A DNA stretch of 58,649 nt from Verrucomicrobiota bacterium (GTDB lineage Bacteria > Verrucomicrobiota > Verrucomicrobiia > Verrucomicrobiales > Verrucomicrobiaceae), in the NCBI GenBank assembly GCA_025360015.1, contig JANYCZ010000058.1, positions 1 to 58,649 of the forward strand, given 5' to 3'. The stretch's first letter is position 1, and every line of letters starts with the position of its first letter. Made by a program: the position numbers and the translations under genes. The notes under the pieces are model-generated. The model saw nothing but the letters and a program-made list of their open reading frames with translations. It had not been told where the DNA came from and ran no database searches. Shown piece by piece: positions 1 through 8,332 of the stretch.

Positions 1-675
1 GACCTGGTTGTTGCCGAGCGTGGCGTTGGAAGAGGTCTTGCCGGTGCTTGTTTTGATGAAGTCACCGGGGCGGAGCACGCGCATGGCGAGGAAGCTGGCG
101 GCGCGAATGTTGTCGTAGGTTTCGAGTTCGCTGACTTCGAGGATGACCTTGAGCGTGGCTGTGCGGCAGGACTCGACCACGGCGGCGATCTCATCCTGCA
201 TGCGGCCGAATTCGCCGCTGAGGAAGGCTCCGCGATTGATCACCATGTCGATTTCATCGGCGCCGTCGTTAACGGCCGCATGGACTTCGGCGAGGCGGGT
301 TTTGAGCGGAGCCTGGCCGCTCGGGAAGGCGGTGGCAACGGAGGCGATTCTCACTGGAGTGCCGCCGACGTGCTTTTTGGCATGCTTCACCATGGCGGGA
401 TAAACACAAACGGCAGCGGTGGGTGGGATGTCACCCACGTCATGCGGGCGCAGCGCTTTCTGGCACAGAGAGGCCACTTTGCCGGGCGTGTCCTTGCCTT
501 CGAGGGTGGTGAGATCGACCATCGACACGGCGAGGCGCAGGCCGAAGACCTTGGATTTTTTTTTGAGGCTGCGGGTAGTGAACTTGGCCACACGTTCCTC
601 GATGCCGACATGATCGACGGTGCCGATCTCATCGAAGAGACGGCGGAGAGTGGTTGGCGCTTTGGCGGCGGGCAT
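1..675 (-). CDS. deoC: Deoxyribose-phosphate aldolase, 3' end beyond the window
   Basis: The minus strand reads as a class I aldolase of the DeoC family, which cleaves 2-deoxyribose-5-phosphate to glyceraldehyde-3-phosphate and acetaldehyde during deoxynucleoside breakdown in the cytosol. Seen directly: a DLTTLEG segment, EIDMVINRGAFLSG in the middle, KVILE, and near the window edge FIKTSTGK, whose first lysine corresponds to the Schiff-base lysine of the family. About 225 codons are present and the C-terminus lies outside. The start was set at the ATG at 675 (MPAAKAPTTLRRL); an in-frame ATG at 729 would add 18 residues and neither has a clear Shine-Dalgarno. It is divergent from the glutamate dehydrogenase gene, 78 bases away. 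Confidence 0.92.
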   Translation of the reverse strand, partial: MPAAKAPTTLRRLFDEIGTVDHVGIEERVAKFTTRSLKKKSKVFGLRLAVSMVDLTTLEGKDTPGKVASLCQKALRPHDVGDIPPTAAVCVYPAMVKHAKKHVGGTPVRIASVATAFPSGQAPLKTRLAEVHAAVNDGADEIDMVINRGAFLSGEFGRMQDEIAAVVESCRTATLKVILEVSELETYDNIRAASFLAMRVLRPGDFIKTSTGKTSSNATLGNNQV

Positions 676-753
676 GCAGGCGATTTGGTCGGAGCCAGCC
701 TGTACTGTCAAGACACCAATTTTGTGCATGGCGGAAAACGGCGGCAGAGCGTA

Positions 754-2037
754 ATGAACAGCACCATGAGCAATATGATCCCACAAGTTTATGATACGCC
801 GATTTTCCGGATGGCCTGCCAGCAGTTCGATTTGGTGGCCGACTTTTTGGAGATTCCCGAAAATGCTCGCGACCGCCTCAAGATGCCCAAACGCGCTGTG
901 ACCGTTGCCATGCCGGTGCGCCGCGACGATGGCAACACCACGGTTTTTATGGGCTACCGTGTGCAGCATCATCTCACGCTTGGGCCCACGAAGGGCGGTG
1001 TGCGCTTTCATCCGGATGTGACGCTCGGTGAAGTGGGTGCTCTCGCCATGTGGATGAGCTGGAAATGCGCGCTGACCGGCCTGCCGTATGGCGGTGCCAA
1101 AGGCGGTGTGACCTGCGACCCGCGTGCGCTTTCTCTCGGTGAACTGGAGCGTGTGACGCGGCGCTACACACAGGAGCTGATCCCGTTCATCGGCCCGCAG
1201 ATTGACATTCCTGCACCTGACATGGGTACAAACGAGCAGACCATGGCGTGGATGATGGACACGTACTCACTGCAAACCGGTCACTGCGTGCCGGCGGTGG
1301 TGACGGGCAAGCCGGTGAGTTTGGGCGGGTCGCTCGGACGTCGTGAATCGACCGGTCGCGGCGTGGCCTATTTGATCTCACGCGCCATGGACACCGTGGG
1401 CATCCCAGCACAAGGCGCGACGGCGGTGGTGCAGGGCTACGGCAACGTGGGGGCCGTGGCGGCAGCGTCTTTGAACCGCATGGGCCTCAAGGTGATTGCT
1501 GTGAGCGATGCGTTTGGCGGTTTGCACAATGCGAACGGGATTGATCTGGCCAAGCTGGATGAATATGTGGCCAAAACGCGGAGCATCGTTGGGTTCGAGG
1601 GCGCGGACGCGATCACCAACGAGGAACTCTTGCTCACGCCATGCGACGTGCTGGTCCCGGCCGCGATGGAGCGTCAGATCACCGGTGACAACGCCGCGAA
1701 AATTCAGTGCCGCATTCTTGCTGAAGGCGCGAACGGACCGACTACGCCTGAGGCCGATGCCATCATCGCCCAGCGCCCTGAAATTTTCGTGATCCCCGAC
1801 ATTCTTTGCAATGCGGGTGGTGTGATCGTTTCCTACTTCGAATGGGTGCAGGATTTGCAGAGCTTCTTCTGGGACGAGGGGGAAGTGATGAGCAAGCTCT
1901 ACCGAATTCTTGAACAGGCCTTTGTGCAGACCCTCAATCTGAGCCGCAAACGCAACGTCAGCATGCGCTTCGCTGCTTTGAGCCTGGGCATCCAGCGTGT
2001 GCATGAGGCGAAGCAGATGCGCGGATTGTTCCCGTGA
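754..2037 (+). CDS. Glu/Leu/Phe/Val dehydrogenase, probably glutamate dehydrogenase
   Basis: This 427-residue cytosolic enzyme belongs to the Glu/Leu/Phe/Val dehydrogenase family, which interconverts an amino acid and its 2-oxo acid with NAD(P). The motif PYGGAKGG carries the catalytic lysine at about residue 116, PDMGTNEQTMAWMMD follows, and the Rossmann motif GYGNVG lies at about residues 228-233. Length fits the hexameric catabolic type of about 420 residues. The frame is open far upstream (from 280), but that part is antisense to deoC and has no family similarity; family-like sequence starts at MNSTMSNMIPQVYDTP, so 754 is taken, with 766 and 775 as alternatives. Glutamate is the likeliest substrate from overall resemblance; cofactor preference cannot be read safely. 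Confidence 0.93.
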   Translation: MNSTMSNMIPQVYDTPIFRMACQQFDLVADFLEIPENARDRLKMPKRAVTVAMPVRRDDGNTTVFMGYRVQHHLTLGPTKGGVRFHPDVTLGEVGALAMWMSWKCALTGLPYGGAKGGVTCDPRALSLGELERVTRRYTQELIPFIGPQIDIPAPDMGTNEQTMAWMMDTYSLQTGHCVPAVVTGKPVSLGGSLGRRESTGRGVAYLISRAMDTVGIPAQGATAVVQGYGNVGAVAAASLNRMGLKVIAVSDAFGGLHNANGIDLAKLDEYVAKTRSIVGFEGADAITNEELLLTPCDVLVPAAMERQITGDNAAKIQCRILAEGANGPTTPEADAIIAQRPEIFVIPDILCNAGGVIVSYFEWVQDLQSFFWDEGEVMSKLYRILEQAFVQTLNLSRKRNVSMRFAALSLGIQRVHEAKQMRGLFP

Positions 2038-2044
2038 TGGGGAG

Positions 2045-2059
2045 CAGGCTGCGAGCCTG
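2045..2059. other. Short hairpin between convergent genes
   Basis: A perfect 6-bp inverted repeat with a 3-base loop (CAGGCT-GCG-AGCCTG) sits in the 30-base gap between the convergent stop codons of the dehydrogenase and the helicase. There is no T-run on either side, so it is not a canonical intrinsic terminator. It may still help end transcription from both directions or be a remnant of a dispersed palindrome. Confidence 0.4.
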
Positions 2060-2067
2060 ACCCACGC

Positions 2068-4083
2068 TTATTGCATGATCTCTGTCGGGCACTCCGGCAG
2101 AGAGGAAAGAAATGCACGCCCGTAGGGCTTGGTGAGGATGCGGTTGTCGAGGATGGCGCAGATGCCTTTGTCCGTCGCGGTGCGGATGAGGCGGCCTACG
2201 CCTTGGCGGAGTTTGAGGATGGCCTCGGGCACGCTGTATTCGGTGAAGGCGTTGAGGCCCTGCTCTTCGAGATGTTCGATGCGTGAGGCGGTGAGCGGGT
2301 GGTCGGGCACCGCAAAGGGCAGGCGGGTGATGATGACGTTACTCAGCGCTTCGCCGGGCACATCGACGCCGGTCCAGAAGCTGTCGGTGCCGCAGAGGAC
2401 GCTGTGGGTGTCGTTCTTGAATTCGGCGAGCATTTGATGCCGTGGCATGCCGCGCCCCTGCACGAGCAAGCGCCAGCCGCGTCTTTCGCAGTGGGCTTCG
2501 AGGTTGTCGGCCAGCGAGGACATCTGGCTGTAGCTGGTGAAGAGGATGAAGGCGCGGCCAATGCTGAGGTCGATGAAATGGGTGATCCAGTGCTCCAGTT
2601 TGTCGAGGTAGCCGGGCTCGCTCGGCTGCGGCATCTTCTTGAGCAGATAGAGCTTCATCTGCTTCTTGAAATCGAAGGGGCTTTCGATGCATGCCGCACG
2701 GGCGTCTTCCGCGCCGACGCGGTTACGGAAGTAGTTCAGCTCCGTGTCATTGCCGATGCCAAGCGTGGCGCTGGTGAAGATGCAGGCTTTGTGGCTGGCG
2801 AAAAAGATCTGCCGCAGGCGTGGCGCGACATCCACGGGCGCGGTGTGGAAGGAGACGATGCGGTGGTCGGTGTTGGTGCGCTCGATCCAATGGACGTGAT
2901 CTTCGTTTTCCTGATCAAGGAAGGCTTTGATGCCGACGCGGACGGCGGTGAGGCGTTTGGCGAGATCGAGGAGTTCGAGCTTGGTGCCCTCCCTGTCCAC
3001 GGCGTCGCCTGCTTTTTGGGCGCGTAGAGCGAGACGTTGCAGCGGCAGGCTGAGCGTGTCTTCGATGAACCCCGCCTCACGCACTCGGAATTCGCGCCCC
3101 ATGGCGTTGAATTTGCAGGCGGCCTCGGCGGCGCGGAAAAAGGTGTCCACGCTGTCCAGCGTGTGCAAGACCTCGCGGATACCGTCTTTGTCGCCGACGA
3201 GTTGGAAGAAGCCCTTGCGGCTCTTTGGATTGTGCAGGCGGCCGAGTTCGAACTTGATGTTGGATTCGCTGATGTGCAGGCCGAAGGCGCGCGCAGCCAC
3301 GTTTTCGATGGTGTGGGCCTCGTCGAGAATGACGAAGTCACGCGGGAAGAGGAAGTTGCAGTCCTCGGTGCTGGTTTCGTCAGCGGAGGCGAGCAGTGTA
3401 AAGAAAAGTGTGTGATTGAGCACGACCACGTCTGCCTGCTCCATGCGGCGGCGCACGTCCTGGTACCAGCAGCGGCTGCCGGGCGGGCAGCGGCGTGGGG
3501 TGCAGGCATGCGGCTCGCTGCACACCAGCGACCACACGCGCGCGCTGGGGGTGAAGTCGAGATCGCTCAGGGTGCCGTCCTCAGTCTCGGCCACCCAGTC
3601 GAGCAGGAGTTTCAGTTCGCCGGCTTCAGACGTGGAGAAGAGATCGCCGGATTCGTTGAGCGCGCGCTTGAGGCGCGTGGGGCAGATGTAGTTGCCACGG
3701 CCTTTGAGGATCTCCGCGTGGAAGTCGCCCACAAGCTGTTTGACGATCGGGATGTCCTTCGAGATGAGCTGCTCCTGGAGATTGATCGTATGGGTGCAGA
3801 TGATGGCTTTGCGCTTTTGCTCCAGCGCAAAGGTCACGGCAGGAACGAGGTAGGCGAGGGATTTGCCGACGCCCGTCGCGGCTTCGCAGACGAGGGCGTG
3901 GTTGCCATCCAGCGCTGCGCCGACCAGCTCCGCCATGCGCTGCTGCTGCGGGCGGTATTCGAACTGCGGCGACTCGGCCATCTTGCCCTCATGCGAGAAG
4001 GCGTAATGCATGCGCGGCGCCAGGGGCGGCCGCGAGATGCGGCCTGTCATTCCTTCTTCGTGATCTTCGGCGACGTGAAACAT
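2068..4083 (-). CDS. ATP-dependent DNA helicase, DinG/XPD type
   Basis: A 671-residue superfamily 2 helicase of the DinG/Rad3/XPD group, which unwinds DNA 5' to 3' and typically holds an iron-sulfur cluster. Seen: Q-like region before Walker A (ATGVGKS, about 69-75), cysteines at about 134, 188, 194, 199 and 205 (the last set in CTPRRCPPGSRC) that match the Fe-S insertion, DEAH box in VILDEAHTIE at about 254-257, and the C-terminal RQGVGRLIR helicase motif VI. The ATG at 4083 is used; ATG codons at 4050 and 4008 are possible because the first 40 residues look unconserved. It lies 60 bases downstream of apbE on the same strand, so the two may be co-transcribed. Likely role: repair or R-loop/G4 processing. 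Confidence 0.9.
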   Translation of the reverse strand: MFHVAEDHEEGMTGRISRPPLAPRMHYAFSHEGKMAESPQFEYRPQQQRMAELVGAALDGNHALVCEAATGVGKSLAYLVPAVTFALEQKRKAIICTHTINLQEQLISKDIPIVKQLVGDFHAEILKGRGNYICPTRLKRALNESGDLFSTSEAGELKLLLDWVAETEDGTLSDLDFTPSARVWSLVCSEPHACTPRRCPPGSRCWYQDVRRRMEQADVVVLNHTLFFTLLASADETSTEDCNFLFPRDFVILDEAHTIENVAARAFGLHISESNIKFELGRLHNPKSRKGFFQLVGDKDGIREVLHTLDSVDTFFRAAEAACKFNAMGREFRVREAGFIEDTLSLPLQRLALRAQKAGDAVDREGTKLELLDLAKRLTAVRVGIKAFLDQENEDHVHWIERTNTDHRIVSFHTAPVDVAPRLRQIFFASHKACIFTSATLGIGNDTELNYFRNRVGAEDARAACIESPFDFKKQMKLYLLKKMPQPSEPGYLDKLEHWITHFIDLSIGRAFILFTSYSQMSSLADNLEAHCERRGWRLLVQGRGMPRHQMLAEFKNDTHSVLCGTDSFWTGVDVPGEALSNVIITRLPFAVPDHPLTASRIEHLEEQGLNAFTEYSVPEAILKLRQGVGRLIRTATDKGICAILDNRILTKPYGRAFLSSLPECPTEIMQ

Positions 4084-4143
4084 GCGGGGTAGATGATAGC
4101 AGCGAGCTCAGCACTCAGGGCAACGTGGTTGTTGAGCAAGGGG

Positions 4144-5061
4144 TCATTTTTCGCGCTCGAACCATATGACGCGCAGGCCGAGTTTCTCAGCCAGCCGACG
4201 ACCGTCATCCGGGCCCAGAACCAGCAGAGCCGTGGCGAAGCCGTCGGCCTGGGCTGCGCTGGCGTGAATGACGCTGACGGAGGAGAGGTTGTGCTCGATG
4301 GGACGGCCGGTGCGCGGATCCAGGATGTGGGCGTATTCTTTTCCAGCCACGGAGAAATGCTGGCGATAGACGCCGCTGGTGGCGATGGACTGGTCTTTGA
4401 GCAGCAGCGTCTGAGCCAATTCTCCGGGCGGTGCAGCAGGTGTCTGGATACCGACACGCCATTCGCCGCGAGCGAGGACTTCGCCCCCGATTTCGAGGAG
4501 GAGGTGCGACACTTGGGCGAGTTCGAGCTGACGTGCCAGTTTGTCCAAAGCCCAGCCTTCGGCGACGGCGCTGACGTTGATGCGCAGTTCGGGAATATCT
4601 TTGCGCAGAGCAGGGGGATCGTGGCGGGTTTGCAGGTGCTGCCGGCCGCATTTCGCTTTGGCACTCGCGATCTGAGTTTCGGTAGGAGGTGAGTCGCGTC
4701 TTCCCGTGGCCCCAAAGCCCCAGAGATCAATGAGCGGAGCGAGGGTGATGTCGAGTGTGTGATCGGTTTCACTGCCGATTTGCTGCGCGAGTTCGACGAC
4801 TTCGAGGAGTTCTGCGGGGACGGCGACCCAGTCCGTACTGGCGGAGTCGTTGAAACGCGAGATGGCGGAGTCGGTCTGCCAGTGGCTGAGGATGGCGTCC
4901 CAAGCGTCAAGCTGCTGCTGGAGGTCGCTTTGACGGACCGACGCGGCTCCAGCATCCAGGCGCAGGCTCCAGGTGGTACCCATGGTGCGGCCGCCGAGCG
5001 TGATGGGCTTGGCATCACGGGAGCAGCCGCTGAGAAGCATGAGCAAAAAAGCAAAACGCAT
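4144..5061 (-). CDS. apbE: FAD:protein FMN transferase (ApbE), lipoprotein
   Basis: A 305-residue ApbE-family flavin transferase, which attaches FMN from FAD to threonine residues of exported flavoproteins such as Rnf/Nqr subunits. The N-terminus has a short hydrophobic stretch ending in the lipobox LLSGC, so it should be a lipid-anchored periplasmic protein. Family motifs: GGRTMGTTWS, ISRFNDS, the substrate-binding HTLDITLAPLIDLWGFG, VSAVAEGWALD, LLEIGGEV and AHILDPRTGRPI. Length is close to the family norm. No Rnf or Nqr genes are in the window, so the acceptor protein is unknown; the FAD-binding exported oxidoreductases further along are not known ApbE targets. Confidence 0.93.
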   Translation of the reverse strand: MRFAFLLMLLSGCSRDAKPITLGGRTMGTTWSLRLDAGAASVRQSDLQQQLDAWDAILSHWQTDSAISRFNDSASTDWVAVPAELLEVVELAQQIGSETDHTLDITLAPLIDLWGFGATGRRDSPPTETQIASAKAKCGRQHLQTRHDPPALRKDIPELRINVSAVAEGWALDKLARQLELAQVSHLLLEIGGEVLARGEWRVGIQTPAAPPGELAQTLLLKDQSIATSGVYRQHFSVAGKEYAHILDPRTGRPIEHNLSSVSVIHASAAQADGFATALLVLGPDDGRRLAEKLGLRVIWFEREK

Positions 5062-5103
5062 GGGTGAGAGAAAGTGGCGAGGCCTGTCGTTTCAGCCAGC
5101 ACG

Positions 5104-6111
5104 ATGAATCCCGCTCCTCTTTCCCGCCGCCGAGCCGTTCAGACGCTGTTTTGCTCCTCTGCCGCTCTCGCTTTGAATGTGCGGCCAGATCGTGCTGCTG
5201 CTGAGGTCTCCAAGGAGGCACTGCACCTGCTCATGATGGGTGACTATGGGACCGGTGCGGCGGATCAGATCAAGGTGGCGGGCGCGATGCAGAAGTTCGT
5301 GACCGACAACGGCGTGAAGCCTGCCGGGCTGTTGATGATCGGGGATAATTTTTACGGGGGCGTCAAAGAGGGCTTCAAGGTGGATTCCCCGCGCTGGCAG
5401 AAGGACATCGAGGCGATGTATCCGGCGAGCGCTTTTCCAGGGCCGATGTGGGCGGTGCTGGGAAATCATGACTACCATGACAACGACGGCGGGGAGAGGG
5501 TGCAGATGGCGTACGCGGCACAATCAGGTGTGCGCTGGAAGATGCCGGCGAAGTGGTATCGCTTTGATCTGGGACCCGCCAGCAAACCACTGGTGACATT
5601 CATCTGCCTGGACACGAACTTTCCCGCCATTTCGGGCGGATTAGACAAGAAGACAAAGAAGCCGCGCGGCTCACTGACAGCGGCGGAAGAGAAGGAGCAG
5701 CTCACTTGGCTCAAGGGCGAGCTGGAGAAGCCACGCGCGCCGTTCACCATCGTGGTGGGGCATCACCCGCTTCACTCAAACGGCATTCATGGCGACACGA
5801 AACAGTTGATCGCGCAGTGGGAGCCGCTGTTTCAGAAGCACAAGGTTCACGCGTATCTCTGCGGTCACGATCACGACCTGCAGCATCTGGAGATGAAGGG
5901 GCTTTTCACCACGCATTTGCTGTCAGGCGGCGGCGGTGCGAAGACGCGCAAGCTGGAAGGCAAGCACAAGGCGCCGTTTGGCCAGGACGTGCACGGCTTC
6001 ACTCATCTGCAAATCATGGCGGATGCACTGACCTTCACCCATCACTCGGCGGATGGCGGGGCGCTGCACACTGTGACGAAGCTGCCGGACGGCAGCTTCA
6101 AAGTCGGCTGA
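5104..6111 (+). CDS. Exported metallophosphoesterase (acid-phosphatase-like)
   Basis: A 335-residue calcineurin-like phosphoesterase with a Tat-type leader (SRRRAVQTLF near the N-terminus) and an Ala-rich cleavage region, so it is probably exported folded. All five metal-site motifs are present: GDYGTG, GDNFYGG, GNHDYHDN, VGHHPLHSNG and CGHDHDLQHL. The layout resembles purple acid phosphatase / tartrate-resistant acid phosphatase proteins, which release phosphate from organic esters. The ATG at 5104 (MNPAPLSRRRA) was chosen over 5074 because it places the twin arginines in the usual position. It is divergent from apbE and its stop codon abuts the stop of the next, opposite gene. Confidence 0.88.
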   Translation: MNPAPLSRRRAVQTLFCSSAALALNVRPDRAAAEVSKEALHLLMMGDYGTGAADQIKVAGAMQKFVTDNGVKPAGLLMIGDNFYGGVKEGFKVDSPRWQKDIEAMYPASAFPGPMWAVLGNHDYHDNDGGERVQMAYAAQSGVRWKMPAKWYRFDLGPASKPLVTFICLDTNFPAISGGLDKKTKKPRGSLTAAEEKEQLTWLKGELEKPRAPFTIVVGHHPLHSNGIHGDTKQLIAQWEPLFQKHKVHAYLCGHDHDLQHLEMKGLFTTHLLSGGGGAKTRKLEGKHKAPFGQDVHGFTHLQIMADALTFTHHSADGGALHTVTKLPDGSFKVG

Positions 6112-6576
6112 TCACTTGTAGCCGGTGACCATCGAGACAGGCACTTCCTTACGCTTGCCTTTGTCCGTCTCGTGAATGGCGATCATGTACATGCCGGTCT
6201 TCTTGGGCTTGTAGAAGAGCACAAAACCCCAGCCGTCGAGCACGGGCAGAATGTCACCCGCAGGTTTGCCTTCGAGGTCGAGCACCGCACCGGTGATCTG
6301 GACGCCGGAACTTTTCGGCACCGCGACGCAGAAACAATACTCGTTGCCCTTGTAAAGCTGCATGCGGGTGGCCTTGCCGAGTTTGGCTTCGAGATTGCGC
6401 GTCGTCTGCTCGGCGCGGATGTTGTAGCCTTCCGCCTCCTGGTCATAGGCCAGGGCGCTGGCGGCTTTCTCGGCATCTTCCGCATCGCCTGCCTGCAGCC
6501 GGGCCACAGGTGCAAGCAGCATGAGAGTGCAGAGGGCGAGGAAAAGGAAGGAGGATGGGACGGCTGGAGTGCGCAT
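6112..6576 (-). CDS. Small secreted protein of unknown function
   Basis: A 154-residue protein with a clear Sec signal peptide (hydrophobic core FLFLALCTLMLLAP, cut near LQAG). The mature part begins with a charged helical stretch (AEDAEKAASALAYDQEAE) followed by a mixed beta-rich region ending in a segment rich in Lys and Thr. I do not recognise a family. The start at 6576 was chosen because it begins the signal peptide; the open frame continues upstream to 6684 without meaning. It is convergent with the phosphatase (adjacent stop codons) and divergent from the FHA gene, with about 136 bases between start codons. Confidence 0.65.
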   Translation of the reverse strand: MRTPAVPSSFLFLALCTLMLLAPVARLQAGDAEDAEKAASALAYDQEAEGYNIRAEQTTRNLEAKLGKATRMQLYKGNEYCFCVAVPKSSGVQITGAVLDLEGKPAGDILPVLDGWGFVLFYKPKKTGMYMIAIHETDKGKRKEVPVSMVTGYK

Positions 6577-6712
6577 GACACGAAAGGCTGATAAATTCAC
6601 TCTCACACGCGAACATAGCCGTTGCATCAGGAAAATCCCAAGTTTCTGTTCCGCTGTTCGTGCCACTAAAGGTTTTACGAACATTCACCCTCTTCAAATC
6701 CCCCCTGCATTC

Positions 6713-7360
6713 ATGGCCTCGGTAGTCTTTTACATGGAGGACGGCACTACGCTCGTCCACAAGCTGGAAAGTGATGTTACCACCATCGGCAGGCATCCTG
6801 GCAGCGATGTCGTGCTGACCTGCCCGTCGTCTTCGGGACGGCACGCCGTCATCAAAACGACTGAAAAGGAGGTGTTTGTGCAGGATCTTGGCTCCAGCAA
6901 CGGCACCCGCGTCAACGGTGCGGAGATTGAGGAGGCGCTGCTCAAGGACGGGGACCGCGTGGGCTTCGGAGATGTGCAGTCCGTGTTTTACACGGGGGAT
7001 GCGCCCTCGGTGCTGGAAGAAAAGCCGTCCGCCACGCCGCGCTATTCCAAGTCCCTGCCGCCGCCAGCTCCCCTCAGTGTTGAACCTTCGGTCTCGGTTT
7101 CCAAGTCAGCAGCAGGCGGACGCAGCGGCCTCAGCCCAGTGCGGCGTGCCTATGGCAAACCTGCCAGCGGCAGCTATCCAGACACCACGGAAAGCGGCTG
7201 TATGACCGGGATCATTGTCACTGGGCTGTTTGTCGTCGCCTTTGTCGTGGGTCTGGCCATGCGGCACTCGAAGGAGATGAACGGCAACATCCTCACCGAC
7301 ACGGTCGAGAAGGTTTTTGGTTCCATGCCCAAGATCAAAATCGAGCGCAAAGAAGAGTAG
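6713..7360 (+). CDS. FHA-domain protein with C-terminal membrane anchor
   Basis: A 215-residue protein with an FHA domain over about residues 1-95, which binds phosphothreonine peptides. The conserved FHA residues are visible: TTIGRHPGSDVVL (Gly-Arg), SSSGRHAVI (Ser..His) and DLGSSNGTRVNG (Ser-Asn-Gly-Thr). A Pro/Ser-rich linker follows, then one transmembrane segment near the end (GIIVTGLFVVAFVVGLAM), then a short charged tail. The FHA domain therefore faces the cytosol if the protein is N-in. The start at 6713 is the first ATG before the domain. A second, far larger FHA protein begins 970 bases downstream, so both may respond to the same kinase; no kinase gene is in the window. Confidence 0.85.
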   Translation: MASVVFYMEDGTTLVHKLESDVTTIGRHPGSDVVLTCPSSSGRHAVIKTTEKEVFVQDLGSSNGTRVNGAEIEEALLKDGDRVGFGDVQSVFYTGDAPSVLEEKPSATPRYSKSLPPPAPLSVEPSVSVSKSAAGGRSGLSPVRRAYGKPASGSYPDTTESGCMTGIIVTGLFVVAFVVGLAMRHSKEMNGNILTDTVEKVFGSMPKIKIERKEE

Positions 7361-7364
7361 GGGG

Positions 7365-8177
7365 TTAAAGCGAGCGTTTGTAGCTGTCACAGCGGTTGTG
7401 CCAGCCGGCCAGCCAGCGCTGCTCCTTGCGAGCAGGCGGGGCGTTCGCCACACGGCGGCTTAGCACGCGTTTGGCGGCTGCGGCAAACTGGACATTCCAG
7501 GCGGTGTAGCTGTCAGGACTCTCTCCGATGGTCTGCAGCACCTGCAGCAGTCCCCAGCCCTGGCCGTTGTACCGTTCTGTGGGGCTGGTGCCCTCGCCTT
7601 TGAAATTCACGTAGTCGATCAGACAAAAGGTGCCCTCTGGGGTTGTCCGCAGGGAGCCAAAGACCCTTTGGACCGAGGAACGCTGTGCGGCGGGAGCTGC
7701 CGCCAGCATCTTTGGCAGGGCCTGCTGCATGCGCGCCATGATGAATTCCGTCTGCTGCCGCACCGTGTGGCTGAGCAGCGCCCGCAGTTCCTGCTGCCGT
7801 TCGTCGTTCTTGTCTGCCTCAAAGGCGGCCTTCGTCGGCCACGGGCAGGAACTCCGTGCCCAGGCAGGCGTGGCGATGCCGCGTGAGTTCAGAAAAGCCA
7901 GCAGCGGGGGGAAGCTTTCCGCAAACGGCCCGCTGCGCCCCTTTGGGTACCAGATGAAATGGCCGATGCCCAGGGAGGCGAAATCCTCCCCCGCATTCCA
8001 GCTTGTCAGCCCCGCCACTTCCCCCCCACATTCGTTCTGCCAGATGCGCGCGCCGACGCGGTCCATTTGAGCCGGGGACAGACCGGTTCCCGTGCCGCCG
8101 GCATCGGCGTAGCCGTTCAAACTGCTCAAAACCATCGCCAGCAGGCTGAAATACTTGATGAATCGCATGGTCTTCAT
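7365..8177 (-). CDS. Secreted protein with a lysozyme-like Glu...GIGH motif
   Basis: A 270-residue protein with a Sec signal peptide (FIKYFSLLAMVLSSLNGYA). No family was recognised with certainty. In the mature N-terminal third, IWQNECGG is followed about 20 residues later by FASLGIGHFIWYP. This spacing recalls the GH24 phage-type lysozymes, where a catalytic Glu precedes a TIGxGH segment, so a muramidase-like or lysozyme-fold domain is a reasonable guess. The middle part is helical (RMQQALPKMLAAAP) and the C-terminus is Trp- and Arg-rich (QRWLAGWHNRC). It is convergent with the small FHA gene, with only 4 bases between, and divergent from the giant FHA gene. Confidence 0.6.
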   Translation of the reverse strand: MKTMRFIKYFSLLAMVLSSLNGYADAGGTGTGLSPAQMDRVGARIWQNECGGEVAGLTSWNAGEDFASLGIGHFIWYPKGRSGPFAESFPPLLAFLNSRGIATPAWARSSCPWPTKAAFEADKNDERQQELRALLSHTVRQQTEFIMARMQQALPKMLAAAPAAQRSSVQRVFGSLRTTPEGTFCLIDYVNFKGEGTSPTERYNGQGWGLLQVLQTIGESPDSYTAWNVQFAAAAKRVLSRRVANAPPARKEQRWLAGWHNRCDSYKRSL

Positions 8178-8271
8178 ATTTTAGAAATGTTAAGTAATGC
8201 TGTGCAATCGAAGTGGTTTTTGTAACAATAGGTTCTGCACCCATCTTCCCTATCGACTGATTTCATTAAGT

Positions 8272-8300
8272 TTGATTCACTGATTTTCCACCCTTATTCT
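8272..8300 (+). promoter_or_regulatory. Candidate sigma70-type promoter of the giant FHA gene
   Basis: TTGATT at 8272-8277 and TATTCT at 8295-8300 are separated by 17 bases. Transcription would start near 8307, giving a leader of about 26 bases before the ATG at 8333. There is no recognisable Shine-Dalgarno in that leader. The match is moderate (4-5 of 6 in each box), so this is a suggestion. Confidence 0.4.
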
Positions 8301-8332
8301 CTCGACCCTTCAGTCCTTTCTGCGCGTCCGGC

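Noticed and set aside
280..753. Upstream extension of the glutamate dehydrogenase frame
   Set aside because: It is antisense to conserved deoC codons and shows no family similarity; the enzyme starts at 754.
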